Assembly (NCBI GenBank): GCA_002378565.1
Contig: DFSH01000056.1
Span: forward strand, 1 to 16,164
From: Flavobacteriales bacterium UBA3442
GTDB taxonomy: Bacteria > Bacteroidota > Bacteroidia > Flavobacteriales > Schleiferiaceae
Length of the DNA stretch: 16,164 nucleotides
Direction of reading: 5' to 3'
Below are positions 6,613 to 14,336 of the stretch, piece by piece. Position numbers and translations under genes: made by a program. Positions within the stretch are counted from its first letter, which is position 1. Each line of letters starts with the position of its first letter. The notes beneath the pieces are model-generated. The model was not told where the DNA came from. It made no database searches and saw only the letters and a list, made by a program, of their open reading frames with translations.

Positions 6613-8991
6613 TTAATCCTCAGAAGGCTTGCTGTTCTTCATTTCCTCACCGAGGTTTCCTCTTTCATCGCTCTGGCTACCACGGGCACCGCGGTTGTCT
6701 TCACGAGGCTTATCGTTGCTAGACTTGTCGTTGCTCGGCTTGTTATTGCGGTCATCACGTCGACGATCTCCACCACGGCGATCGTTGTCACGGCCACGAC
6801 GGTCATCACGACCCTTGCGATCGCTACGGTCACTGCGATCAGGGCGAGGGCGAGATGGGCGCTCAACATAACCTTCAGGCTTTTCAAGCAAGACTTTACG
6901 AGACAAACGCAACTTGCCTTTGTCTGTGCCAATAAGCTTCACAGTCACTTTATCACCTTCCTTGTAGAGGTCCGCTGGATCTTCAACGCGTTCCCATGCC
7001 ATCTCTGACACGTGAAGGAGGCCTTCCTTGTTGCGACCAATCTCAACAAATACACCAAAGGTCTGAACGCCTTTCACGACACCGTCATAGGATGCGCCAA
7101 CTTCAGGAACAAAGCAGATTTCTTTGATGATTGATTGAGCTTTTGCCAATCCATCAGCATCAGTGCCACTGATTTCAATGCGACCAACCTCTTCAATCTC
7201 CTCAAGGGTGATGGTTGTGTTGGTGTCAGCTTGAATGCCTTGAATGATCTTGCCACCAGGTCCGATTACGCCGCCAATGTATTCCTTAGGAATCTCCATG
7301 ACAACCATTTTCGGTGTGTGTGGCTTGAGCTCTTTGCGGGGTGCGTCAATGGTCTTAGCCATTTCTTCACCGATGTGCTTACGGCCAGCATTGGCTTGCA
7401 TCAAAGCTGTCTCAAGGATTTCATAAGAAAGTCCCTTGACCTTGATGTCCATCTGGCAGGCAGTGATACCCTTTTCAGTACCGGTGACCTTGAAGTCCAT
7501 ATCGCCCAAGTGATCCTCGTCGCCAAGAATGTCACTGAGTACAGCGAACTTGCCTGTCTTCTGATCGGTAATCAATCCCATGGCAATGCCACTGACGGGA
7601 CGAATGATTTCAAGACCAGCATCCATCATGGCCATGCTTCCGGCGCAAACTGTTGCCATGGAGCTAGATCCATTAGACTCAAGAATTTCTGATACCACAC
7701 GAATGGTGTAGCCTGATGAAGCAGGCACCATGCGCTTGAGTGCACGTTGTGCCAAGTTACCATGACCAATTTCACGACGGCTGGTGCCACGCATCATGCG
7801 AGCCTCGCCGGTAGAGAAAGGAGGGAAGTTGTAGTGGAGGTAGAATTTCTCATCACCAATCTTGGTAGCCGCATCAATGCGGTTGCTGTCCATTTTAGAA
7901 CCGAGGGTAACCGTGGTCAAAGACTGGGTCTCACCACGAGTAAACAAGGCACAGCCATGTGGGCCAGGGAGCAAATCGACTTCTGACCAGATGGGACGAA
8001 TCTCATCAGTCTTACGGCCATCAAGGCGAAGGCCATTGTCCAAGACTTGATTGCGAACAGCCAATGCTTCAACTTCATGGTAGTAACTACGAATCAAGCC
8101 CTCTTTCTCTCCTGCCTCTTCCTCGGGAAGGGTGGCAACAAAGTCAGTCATCACTTGCTTGAATGCTGCTGTTCGCTCATGCTTGTCAGCGATAGCTTTA
8201 CCTGCAACAACATAAGCAGCATCATAGGTGGCATTTTTGATGGCTTTGCGAAGGTCCTCATCATGCACTTCGTGACTGTAGACACGCTTAGGGCTGCTGG
8301 TAGGAACCATTGCTGCAAGAGCAAGCTGTCCTTCAATTTGTGTTTTGATGACCTGATGGCCAATCTTGATGGCTTCAAGCATCTCTTTTTCAGAAACCTC
8401 ATCCATCTCACCTTCTACCATGGTCACGCTATCAGCAGTTGCGCCCATCATGATTTCCATGTCAGCTTTCTCGAGCTGTGCATAGCTTGGGTTGATGACA
8501 AACTCACCATCAATACGAGCTACATTGACCTCAGACATGGGGCCATTGAATGGAATGTCACTGACGGCAAGGGCAGCAGATGCAGCTAAGCCAGCTAATG
8601 AATCGGAAGCAACGTCCTCATCGTAAGAGAACAAGGTGATGATCACCTGAACTTCTGCGTGGTAGTCCTTAGGAAACAAGGGGCGAAGCACTCGGTCAAC
8701 CAAACGGCATACCAAGATTTCGCGGTCGTTTGGACGGCCTTCGCGCTTAAGGAATCCACCAGGAACGCGTCCTGCGGAGGCAAATTTCTCTTTGTATTCA
8801 ACGGTCAAAGGAAGCCAATCCAGCCCTGGACGTGCTTCTTTGTTGGAAACGACAGTTGCTAAAAGGGCAGTGCCTCCTGAGCGGACAAGTACGGCGCCGT
8901 CTGCTTGACGAGCCATGCGTCCTGTTTCCAATGTGATGGTGCGGCCATCAGGGAGTTGGATGGTTTGGGTAATAGGTGTTGGTGCTTTCAT
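6613..8991 (-). CDS. pnp: Polyribonucleotide nucleotidyltransferase (PNPase) with charged C-terminal tail
   Basis: This enzyme degrades RNA 3' to 5' by phosphorolysis, using phosphate and releasing nucleoside diphosphates. The product is 792 residues. The first RNase PH domain is at about 10-145, a helical domain follows at about 240-310, and the second RNase PH domain is at about 325-555. The second domain has [15 protein letters not shown], where D491 and D497 match the metal-binding aspartates. The KH domain has [14 protein letters not shown] at about 574-587, and the S1 domain is at about 633-698 ([20 protein letters not shown]). After residue 710 there is an 82-residue tail very rich in Arg, Asp, Gly, Asn and Ser that lies outside the usual fold. 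The gene follows rpsO by 103 bases and precedes rpoD. The ATG at 8991 gives the expected family N-terminus. Confidence 0.98.
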   Translation of the reverse strand: MKAPTPITQTIQLPDGRTITLETGRMARQADGAVLVRSGGTALLATVVSNKEARPGLDWLPLTVEYKEKFASAGRVPGGFLKREGRPNDREILVCRLVDRVLRPLFPKDYHAEVQVIITLFSYDEDVASDSLAGLAASAALAVSDIPFNGPMSEVNVARIDGEFVINPSYAQLEKADMEIMMGATADSVTMVEGEMDEVSEKEMLEAIKIGHQVIKTQIEGQLALAAMVPTSSPKRVYSHEVHDEDLRKAIKNATYDAAYVVAGKAIADKHERTAAFKQVMTDFVATLPEEEAGEKEGLIRSYYHEVEALAVRNQVLDNGLRLDGRKTDEIRPIWSEVDLLPGPHGCALFTRGETQSLTTVTLGSKMDSNRIDAATKIGDEKFYLHYNFPPFSTGEARMMRGTSRREIGHGNLAQRALKRMVPASSGYTIRVVSEILESNGSSSMATVCAGSMAMMDAGLEIIRPVSGIAMGLITDQKTGKFAVLSDILGDEDHLGDMDFKVTGTEKGITACQMDIKVKGLSYEILETALMQANAGRKHIGEEMAKTIDAPRKELKPHTPKMVVMEIPKEYIGGVIGPGGKIIQGIQADTNTTITLEEIEEVGRIEISGTDADGLAKAQSIIKEICFVPEVGASYDGVVKGVQTFGVFVEIGRNKEGLLHVSEMAWERVEDPADLYKEGDKVTVKLIGTDKGKLRLSRKVLLEKPEGYVERPSRPRPDRSDRSDRKGRDDRRGRDNDRRGGDRRRDDRNNKPSNDKSSNDKPREDNRGARGSQSDERGNLGEEMKNSKPSED

Positions 8992-9042
8992 GTCTTCTTT
9001 ACTTCTGATTGGTTTACGGCGCCCCGATTAAATTGAGCTGAA

Positions 9043-9069
9043 AAAGGCAACTCAGTATGAATTACCTTT
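9043..9069 (-). other. Hairpin in the rpsO-pnp gap (possible attenuator or processing site)
   Basis: On the minus strand AAAGGTAA can pair with TTGCCTTT (eight pairs, one U-G) around an 11-base loop, with Ts overlapping the end of the stem. It lies between the rpsO stop and the pnp start. In Escherichia coli the same gap holds an RNase III-cleaved hairpin that controls pnp. The stem here is AT-rich and imperfect, so this is only a candidate. Confidence 0.35.
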
Positions 9070-9094
9070 CCAGTGTTGCGTTTGTCTTCTGCAA

Positions 9095-9364
9095 TTATTT
9101 GCGAAGACCCAGCTTTTCTACGATGGCACGGTAGCGCAAGATGTCTTTGTCTTGAAGGTAGTTCAAGAGACTTCTTCGCTTACCGACCAACAAAACGAGT
9201 GAACGCTCTGTGTTGTAGTCTTTGCGGTTGGCTTTGAGGTGCTCAGTAAGGTGAGCAATTCGGTAAGTGAATAAGGCGATTTGGCCTTCAGCGGTGCCGG
9301 TGTCAGCATCGTTCTTACCGTGTTGAGCGAAAATTTCGCGCTTTTTTTCTGGAGTCAGGTACAT
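9095..9364 (-). CDS. rpsO: 30S ribosomal protein S15
   Basis: The product is 89 residues, the normal length of bacterial S15, which binds 16S rRNA early in assembly of the small-subunit platform. The ATG at 9364 gives MYLTPEKKREIFAQHGKNDAD; an upstream in-frame ATG would add 17 residues not seen in the family. Recognisable family segments are TGTAEGQIALFTYRIAHLTEHL, with its start at about residue 22, then HLKANRKDYNTERSLVLLVG, then KRRSLLNYLQDKDILRYRAI. It is the first gene of the rpsO-pnp-rpoD unit, with an exact -7 box 49 bases before the start codon. Confidence 0.97.
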   Translation of the reverse strand: MYLTPEKKREIFAQHGKNDADTGTAEGQIALFTYRIAHLTEHLKANRKDYNTERSLVLLVGKRRSLLNYLQDKDILRYRAIVEKLGLRK

Positions 9365-9412
9365 TCCTAAATCGTTATAGATAGTTGGTTGTAGTCCGTG
9401 GATCGGAGGCCG

Positions 9413-9420
9413 CAAAGGTA
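9413..9420 (-). promoter_or_regulatory. -7 box (TACCTTTG) of the rpsO promoter
   Basis: This is an exact TAnnTTTG match on the minus strand, followed by CGG, in the short accD-rpsO gap. Transcription would start about 40 bases before the rpsO ATG. I see no clear TTG -33 element at normal spacing. Confidence 0.6.
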
Positions 9421-9443
9421 GGTAAAATTGCCCAGTGAGCGAC

Positions 9444-10316
9444 TTATTTTTTTGAAGGATAAACCATGGTTAGCCATTGTGACATCTTGACTTTCAGGTC
9501 CTTGCGTTCCACGATGAAATCAAGAAATCCATGGTCCTCAACGAACTCACTGGTTTGGAAGCCTTCCGGCAGCTCCTTGCCAATGGTTTCTTTCACGACA
9601 CGAGGGCCTGCAAAGCCTATGAGAGCTCGAGGTTCTGCGATGTTGATGTCACCAAGCATGGCGAAGGATGCCGTTACGCCACCAGTGGTTGGGTGAGTCA
9701 ATACAGAGATGTAAGGAATCTTTGCGTCATCCAGCTGGCCAAGTCGGCCAGAGGTCTTTGCCAATTGCATCAATGAAATAGCTGCTTCCATCATGCGAGC
9801 ACCGCCGCTTTTTGACACAATGATTAATGGGGTTTTTGTTGCCAAACTGTGATCGATTGCTCGCGCAATCTTTTCACCCACAACAGAACCCATGGAACCG
9901 CCAATGAATTTGAAATTCATGATGGCCATGGTTACGGTGATGCCATTCATTTCACCATGCCCGGTGGTGATGGCATCCTTCAAGCCAGTTTTCTTGCGGG
10001 TTGCCTTGAGGCGATCCTTGTAGGGCTTGGTGTCAGTGAATTCTAAGGGATCAACAGAAACCATGTTTGGATTGAGCTCGGTGAATGCGCCTTCATCAAA
10101 AAGGAAAGACATGTACTCTCTGGCATCAATGTGCTCGTGGTGACCACAATTGCCACAAACCCATAAGCTTTCTGCATGCTCATCGGTGGTAACCATCACC
10201 TTGCACTTGGGGCAGCTGTACCACAAGCCATCGGGGAACTCCTTTTTTTCCTCCGTGGCTGTCGTGATGCCAGATTTGATTCGTTTGAACCAGCCTTTTC
10301 CTTCTTCGTTCTCCAT
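9444..10316 (-). CDS. accD: Acetyl-CoA carboxylase carboxyltransferase subunit beta
   Basis: This is the beta subunit of the carboxyltransferase that makes malonyl-CoA, the first committed step of fatty acid synthesis; it works with AccA, which is not in this window. The product is 290 residues from the ATG at 10316, preferred over an upstream in-frame start that overlaps fbaB. A four-cysteine zinc ribbon is formed by C35-x2-C38 and C54-x2-C57. The crotonase-fold carboxyltransferase core follows, with GHGEMNGITVTMAIMNFKFI, the segment SKSGGARMMEAAISLMQLAK and TTGGVTASFAMLGDINIAEP. The start lies four bases after the fbaB stop codon, so the two genes are probably co-transcribed. Confidence 0.97.
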   Translation of the reverse strand: MENEEGKGWFKRIKSGITTATEEKKEFPDGLWYSCPKCKVMVTTDEHAESLWVCGNCGHHEHIDAREYMSFLFDEGAFTELNPNMVSVDPLEFTDTKPYKDRLKATRKKTGLKDAITTGHGEMNGITVTMAIMNFKFIGGSMGSVVGEKIARAIDHSLATKTPLIIVSKSGGARMMEAAISLMQLAKTSGRLGQLDDAKIPYISVLTHPTTGGVTASFAMLGDINIAEPRALIGFAGPRVVKETIGKELPEGFQTSEFVEDHGFLDFIVERKDLKVKMSQWLTMVYPSKK

Positions 10317-10320
10317 GGGC

Positions 10321-11379
10321 TTACGCAATGGTGATGTCCGTGTTAAGGTAAACGTCTTGAACAGCATTCAGCATGTCAATGCCTTCACTGAGAGGGCGTT
10401 GGAATGCTTTGCGTCCCAAAATAAGTCCCTGGCCGCCAGCACGTTTATTGATAACAGCAGTTGAAAGAGCCTCAGCTAGATCGTTGCTGCCGTTGGATGC
10501 ACCCCCTGAATTGATGAGTCCAATGCGTCCCATGTAGCAATTAGCGACTTGGTAACGACAAAGGTCAATGGGGTGGTCCGAACTGAGTTCACTGTAAACC
10601 TTGTCATGGGTTTTACCATGACCTACAGCAAGGTATCCGCCATTGTTGGTGGGTAGCTTCTGCTTAATGATGTCAGCTTGAATGGTCACTCCGATATGGT
10701 TGGCTTGTCCCGTGAGGTCAGCTGAAGTATGGTAGTCTACGCCATCAACCTTGAAAGCACTGTTGCGGGTGTAGCACCATAGAATGGTAGCCATGCCAAG
10801 CGAACGTGCATGTTCAAAGGCTTCAGAAACCTCTTGAATCTGACGACGACTTTCTTCAGCGCCAAAATAGATGGTTGCACCAACAGCCACTGCGCCCATT
10901 TCGTAGGCATCTGCGACTGAGCCGTACATGGTTTGGTCAAACTGATTGGGGTAAGACAAAATCTCATTGTGGTTGATTTTCACAATGAATGGAATCTTGT
11001 GGGCGTATTTGCGAGACAAATTGGCCAACACCCCAAAGGTGGAAGCTACTGCGTTGCAACCTCCTTCCATGGCCAATTGAATGATGTTTTCTGGATCAAA
11101 ATAGCGAGAGTTAGGGGCGAAGGATGCGCCAGCAGAGTGCTCAATGCCCTGATCTACGGGCAATATGCTCAAGTAACCGGTGTGGCCAAGTCTTCCATGT
11201 CCATAGAGTGTCTGCAGGGAGCCAAGTACCAGGTTGCTGCGATTGCTTGAAGCGAAATGTTCACTAACAAAATCGCCTGAAGGCAAATGGATATCGCTTT
11301 GATCGATGGCTTTACAGGTGTGACTCAGCAAGGATTCAGCCTGGTCGCCTAAAAGTGTGGTAAGTTGTTCCAATGACAT
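10321..11379 (-). CDS. fbaB: Class I fructose-bisphosphate aldolase, FbaB/DhnA type
   Basis: The enzyme interconverts fructose 1,6-bisphosphate with dihydroxyacetone phosphate and glyceraldehyde 3-phosphate through a Schiff base, in glycolysis and gluconeogenesis. The product is 352 residues, matching the roughly 350 of E. coli FbaB. K239 in [16 protein letters not shown] corresponds to the Schiff-base lysine of the family. The C-terminal half is typical: [39 protein letters not shown] and NAVQDVYL. The N-terminal half has [13 protein letters not shown] and FIVKINHNE. The ATG at 11379 is preceded by a -7 box at 11417-11424. It is followed by accD after four bases. The metal-dependent class II aldolase is not seen here. 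Confidence 0.97.
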   Translation of the reverse strand: MSLEQLTTLLGDQAESLLSHTCKAIDQSDIHLPSGDFVSEHFASSNRSNLVLGSLQTLYGHGRLGHTGYLSILPVDQGIEHSAGASFAPNSRYFDPENIIQLAMEGGCNAVASTFGVLANLSRKYAHKIPFIVKINHNEILSYPNQFDQTMYGSVADAYEMGAVAVGATIYFGAEESRRQIQEVSEAFEHARSLGMATILWCYTRNSAFKVDGVDYHTSADLTGQANHIGVTIQADIIKQKLPTNNGGYLAVGHGKTHDKVYSELSSDHPIDLCRYQVANCYMGRIGLINSGGASNGSNDLAEALSTAVINKRAGGQGLILGRKAFQRPLSEGIDMLNAVQDVYLNTDITIA

Positions 11380-11416
11380 AGTAATAGGTTTAAATGGTGT
11401 CTTGGGTTGTAATTAA

Positions 11417-11424
11417 CAAAACTA
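11417..11424 (-). promoter_or_regulatory. -7 box (TAGTTTTG) upstream of fbaB
   Basis: This is an exact TAnnTTTG match on the minus strand, 37 bases before the fbaB ATG, in the 90-base rpe-fbaB gap. No obvious -33 TTG occurs at normal spacing, and I see no terminator after rpe, so read-through from rpe is also possible. Confidence 0.5.
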
Positions 11425-11469
11425 CTGCCAATTCAGTCAATGAACATGGTTTGCAGGAATAGATCAGAC

Positions 11470-12117
11470 TTAATTGCCTGCTTGTTGCAGTGTCTGAATC
11501 ATTTGAACCGGGTCATCGGCTTTAAACACCGCTGATCCTGCCACCAATACATCAGCTCCTGCAGCCTTGAGTGCAGCGGCATTGTCCTTGTTGACACCGC
11601 CATCGATTTCAATGAGCGTGTTGGAGCCTGCAGCGACAATCATGGCTTTGAGCTCGGTGATTTTATCGTAGGTTTTTTCGATGAATGACTGTCCGCCAAA
11701 TCCGGGATTCACACTCATCAAACAAACCAAGTCACAGTCCTGAATCACATCCTTTAAAAGGGAAACTGGGCTATGTGGATTCAATGCCACACCAGCTTTC
11801 ATGCCTTCAGCCTTGATAGCCTGTAAGCTGCGGTGCAAGTGACGACTAGCCTCTAGATGGACAGTCAAGATGTCTGCGCCAGCAGCACGGAAGTCCTTGA
11901 TGTAGCGTTCAGGTTGCTCAATCATTAGGTGCACATCCAAGGGCTTGCTTGCATGGCGATTGATGGCGGCAAGCACAGGTAGACCAAAGGAGATATTGGG
12001 CACAAATACGCCATCCATGATGTCAATGTGAAAATAGGTAGCCTCACTGCCATTGATCATTTCAACATCGCGCTGCAAATTGGCAAAATCAGCGGAAAGA
12101 ATGGAAGGTGCAATCAT
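11470..12117 (-). CDS. rpe: Ribulose-phosphate 3-epimerase
   Basis: This enzyme of the pentose phosphate pathway interconverts D-ribulose 5-phosphate and D-xylulose 5-phosphate. The product is 215 residues from the ATG at 12117 (MIAPSILSADFANLQRDVE), the usual length and N-terminus; longer in-frame starts overlap the divergent gene. H30 and D32 in HIDIMDG, the DVHLMIEQPERY segment, SVNPGFGGQSF and the phosphate-binding end IEIDGGVN with VAGSAVF make up the standard TIM-barrel active site. A -7 box lies 18 bases before the start codon. It diverges from the plus-strand RNA methyltransferase gene. Confidence 0.97.
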   Translation of the reverse strand: MIAPSILSADFANLQRDVEMINGSEATYFHIDIMDGVFVPNISFGLPVLAAINRHASKPLDVHLMIEQPERYIKDFRAAGADILTVHLEASRHLHRSLQAIKAEGMKAGVALNPHSPVSLLKDVIQDCDLVCLMSVNPGFGGQSFIEKTYDKITELKAMIVAAGSNTLIEIDGGVNKDNAAALKAAGADVLVAGSAVFKADDPVQMIQTLQQAGN

Positions 12118-12119
12118 GG

Positions 12120-12127
12120 TAGGTTTG
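12120..12127 (+). promoter_or_regulatory. -7 box (TAGGTTTG) for the RNA methyltransferase gene
   Basis: This is an exact plus-strand TAnnTTTG match, about 40 bases before the ATG at 12168. It begins three bases upstream of the rpe start codon, on the opposite strand. I see no clear -33 element. Confidence 0.45.
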
Positions 12128-12134
12128 TTTGAAG

Positions 12135-12142
12135 CAAAATTA
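12135..12142 (-). promoter_or_regulatory. -7 box (TAATTTTG) of the rpe promoter
   Basis: This is an exact minus-strand TAnnTTTG match. Transcription would start only about 10 bases before the rpe ATG, giving a very short leader. It faces the plus-strand -7 box at 12120-12127. Confidence 0.5.
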
Positions 12143-12167
12143 CGGCAATGCGCATTACCTTTCACCG

Positions 12168-12890
12168 ATGGCATTGAGCAAAAATAAAAGATCACAGATC
12201 CTATCCCTGCAAAGAAAAAAAGGCAGAGAAAGCTTGAGTCGTTTCCTTGTTGAAGGGCACAAAAGCATCAACGATTTCATCGAAGGCGGTTGGACAATGC
12301 AGACCCTGCTTGTCACAGAGAACAGCTCACTGGCAGACCAAGGTGAAGTGATTGACGAATCTGAATTAAGGGCCATCAGCGCCCTGGAGCAGCCCAGTGA
12401 TGCTTTAGCTGTGTTCAGTCAGCAAACCCTAACGCCTCAGCAAGGGGGGTTGGTCCTGGTACTGGACCGCATCCAGGACCCTGGCAATGCGGGGACTTTG
12501 ATTCGATTGGCTGATTGGTATGGTCTGGATTATGTTGCCTTCGCTAAGGGCAGTGTAGATCCCTTTAACCCAAAGGTTGTACAGTCCAGCATGGGTGCAA
12601 TGGCCCGGATGCCTGTGGTATTGATGCCGGAGGAAGCATTGAGTCAACAGCTGACAGCAGAAGGCAGAACCTTGTTTTTAGCAGACATGGGCGGTAAGCC
12701 TGTCGAACAAATGCCATGGCCAGAGCGCAGCGCATTGGTGATGGGGAATGAGGGCGCAGGCCCTTCAGAACATTGGAAAACCGTAACAGATCAAGTGGTC
12801 AGCATACGTCGGGCTAAAGGCCGTCAAACAGAAAGCTTGAATGTAGCCATGGCTGGAGGTATCCTGATGCAGGCCTGGCATATCGCCTGA
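12168..12890 (+). CDS. TrmH/SpoU-family RNA 2'-O-methyltransferase
   Basis: This family methylates ribose 2'-OH groups of rRNA or tRNA using S-adenosylmethionine bound in a deep trefoil knot. The product is 240 residues from the ATG at 12168. An N-terminal substrate-binding-like domain begins with RSQILSLQRKKGRESLSRFL, then VEGHKSI. The catalytic domain has motif 1 QDPGNAGTLIRLADWYG at 103-119 (N108 and R113), motif 2 VMGNEGAGPS at 191-200 and motif 3 ESLNVAMAGGILM at 222-234. The target cannot be set from sequence alone; rRNA, as for RlmB-like enzymes, is likely but a guess. It is the only plus-strand gene here. Its stop is separated from the convergent porT-like stop by one base, with no terminator between. 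Confidence 0.93.
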   Translation: MALSKNKRSQILSLQRKKGRESLSRFLVEGHKSINDFIEGGWTMQTLLVTENSSLADQGEVIDESELRAISALEQPSDALAVFSQQTLTPQQGGLVLVLDRIQDPGNAGTLIRLADWYGLDYVAFAKGSVDPFNPKVVQSSMGAMARMPVVLMPEEALSQQLTAEGRTLFLADMGGKPVEQMPWPERSALVMGNEGAGPSEHWKTVTDQVVSIRRAKGRQTESLNVAMAGGILMQAWHIA

Positions 12891-12891
12891 T

Positions 12892-13602
12892 TCATTCAAA
12901 GGCAAAGACCCAGCCAACTGACCGGGTTTGCAGCAAAGGGATGGCCTGAGCAAAAGCTGTACCGTCATCGACATGCAAATTGCTTTGCCCGATGGTGATG
13001 CGGAATTGGGGGCTGAGTTTAAAATACTCAAAGTAAAAATCCATCCCTACAGCTACGTCAAAACCGTAGCCTGAGGCTTGCAGCTTAAAGAATCGGTCAT
13101 CTATGACCTTTGCCTTGCTGGCTAAGTCCAATTGACCTGAAATGGCACCCAAGACATACCATCGATGGTTCCCAATTCGTTCAGTTTTCACCTTCAATTC
13201 CAAGGGAAAAATAATCAAGGATGATTCCATGCGACGAACGATGGACTTACGCTGGTTATCTGTGGGATCGATGGCATCAAAAATCAGCTGCCTTTCTCCC
13301 GCACTGTAGGTTGGGACAAAACGCAAATTCATGAAATTGTTCAAGCGAAGATCGCTGACGATGCCAACTGTGTAACCCCATTGAGGAACCAATTCAACGC
13401 CAAAAACCCCTGTGGGCCATTGGGTATCTGGTCGGTAATGAAAGCCCATGTTTTGGCTGCCAAGAATGAAGCCAAAATGGATCTGTTTTTGATCGTAGCG
13501 TGGCAGGTTGGGGCTTTGCACAGATTGTGCATGGAGTCCAAAGCTCAGAGCCACCATAAGACCAATTATTGGGATGCCTTTCATGGGGCTATAACGCAGC
13601 AT
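12892..13602 (-). CDS. porT: PorT-like outer-membrane protein of the type IX secretion/gliding system
   Basis: The product is 236 residues with a signal peptide (MKGIPIIGLMVALSFGLHAQ from the second Met; cleavage is probably after HAQ). The mature part alternates like an eight-stranded outer-membrane barrel, with FGFILGSQNMGFHY near its start, GFDVAVGMDFYFEYFKLSPQ later, and a terminal strand ending in Phe-Glu. PorT (called SprT in gliding flavobacteria) is needed for type IX secretion. Its position directly after the menaquinone methyltransferase gene is a common arrangement in Bacteroidota and supports the call. The ATG at 13602 is eight bases after the menG stop; the ATG at 13584 is an alternative start that gives a cleaner signal peptide. 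Membership of the family is inferred from context and fold, not from a unique motif. Confidence 0.83.
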   Translation of the reverse strand: MLRYSPMKGIPIIGLMVALSFGLHAQSVQSPNLPRYDQKQIHFGFILGSQNMGFHYRPDTQWPTGVFGVELVPQWGYTVGIVSDLRLNNFMNLRFVPTYSAGERQLIFDAIDPTDNQRKSIVRRMESSLIIFPLELKVKTERIGNHRWYVLGAISGQLDLASKAKVIDDRFFKLQASGYGFDVAVGMDFYFEYFKLSPQFRITIGQSNLHVDDGTAFAQAIPLLQTRSVGWVFAFE

Positions 13603-13610
13603 ATTGCTAG

Positions 13611-14333
13611 TTATTTTTTAGCTGTGTACAATGTGGCGATCCCAAAAGTCAAAGGACGGTGATGGAGATCACGGAAGCCAGCTTCCTGGAGTTTATCAAG
13701 AAAGGTTTGGCCATAAGGGAAGGCATCAACACTTTCAGGCAGATAGGTGTAGGCTGCATTGTCTTTGGAGACCAATCGGCCAATCACGGGCAAAATCACA
13801 TTGAAATAGACGTGGTAAATCTGCTTGATCGGAAATCGCTCAGGCTGTGAGAATTCCAAGATGGCGATTTGGCCATCCGGACGCAACACCCGGCGCATTT
13901 CTTTGAGTCCAGGCATCAGGTTCTCAAAGTTGCGGACACCAAAGGCTACCGTTACTGCATCGTAGGAAGCATCCTTGTAGGGCAAGGATTCCCCATCGCC
14001 ATGGGACAGGGTGATTCGGTCATCTAAATGCTTTTTTTCAATCTTCACTTGCGCAACCGCAAGCATGCTTTGAGCAATGTCAATGCCATCAATGTGACTG
14101 TTAGGAATGTGACTCAATGCGATGGCAAGATCACCTGTGCCAGTGGCCACATCCAAGAGGTCGATGGGTTGGTGTTTTCCCACAGCTTTGACCGTGATGT
14201 TGCGCCAGATCACATCGATCCCCAAGGAAAGGGTTCGATTCAGTAGATCGTAACGCTTTGCAATGGCATTGAACATGCTGGCAACTTGGGCTTTTTTGGA
14301 GCCCTCTTCGCTGTATGGTTTGACTGGTTTCAT
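13611..14333 (-). CDS. menG: Demethylmenaquinone methyltransferase (MenG/UbiE)
   Basis: The enzyme performs the C-methylation that completes menaquinone, using S-adenosylmethionine. The product is 240 residues. The family signature YDLLNRTLSLGIDVIWRN is at about 28-45, the SAM-binding motif LLDVATGTGDLA at 59-70, and the second signature RRVLRPDGQIAILEFSQP in the C-terminal half, after FGVRNFENL. Bacteroidota respire with menaquinone, so the MenG role is more likely than ubiquinone synthesis (UbiE). The ATG at 14333 lies three bases after the trkH stop, and porT follows eight bases downstream, so the three genes are probably one operon. Confidence 0.96.
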   Translation of the reverse strand: MKPVKPYSEEGSKKAQVASMFNAIAKRYDLLNRTLSLGIDVIWRNITVKAVGKHQPIDLLDVATGTGDLAIALSHIPNSHIDGIDIAQSMLAVAQVKIEKKHLDDRITLSHGDGESLPYKDASYDAVTVAFGVRNFENLMPGLKEMRRVLRPDGQIAILEFSQPERFPIKQIYHVYFNVILPVIGRLVSKDNAAYTYLPESVDAFPYGQTFLDKLQEAGFRDLHHRPLTFGIATLYTAKK

Positions 14334-14336
14334 GGC

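Noticed and set aside
6629..6932. Frames on both strands overlapping the PNPase tail
   Set aside because: They arise from the low-complexity repeats coding for the Arg/Asp tail and have no independent evidence.
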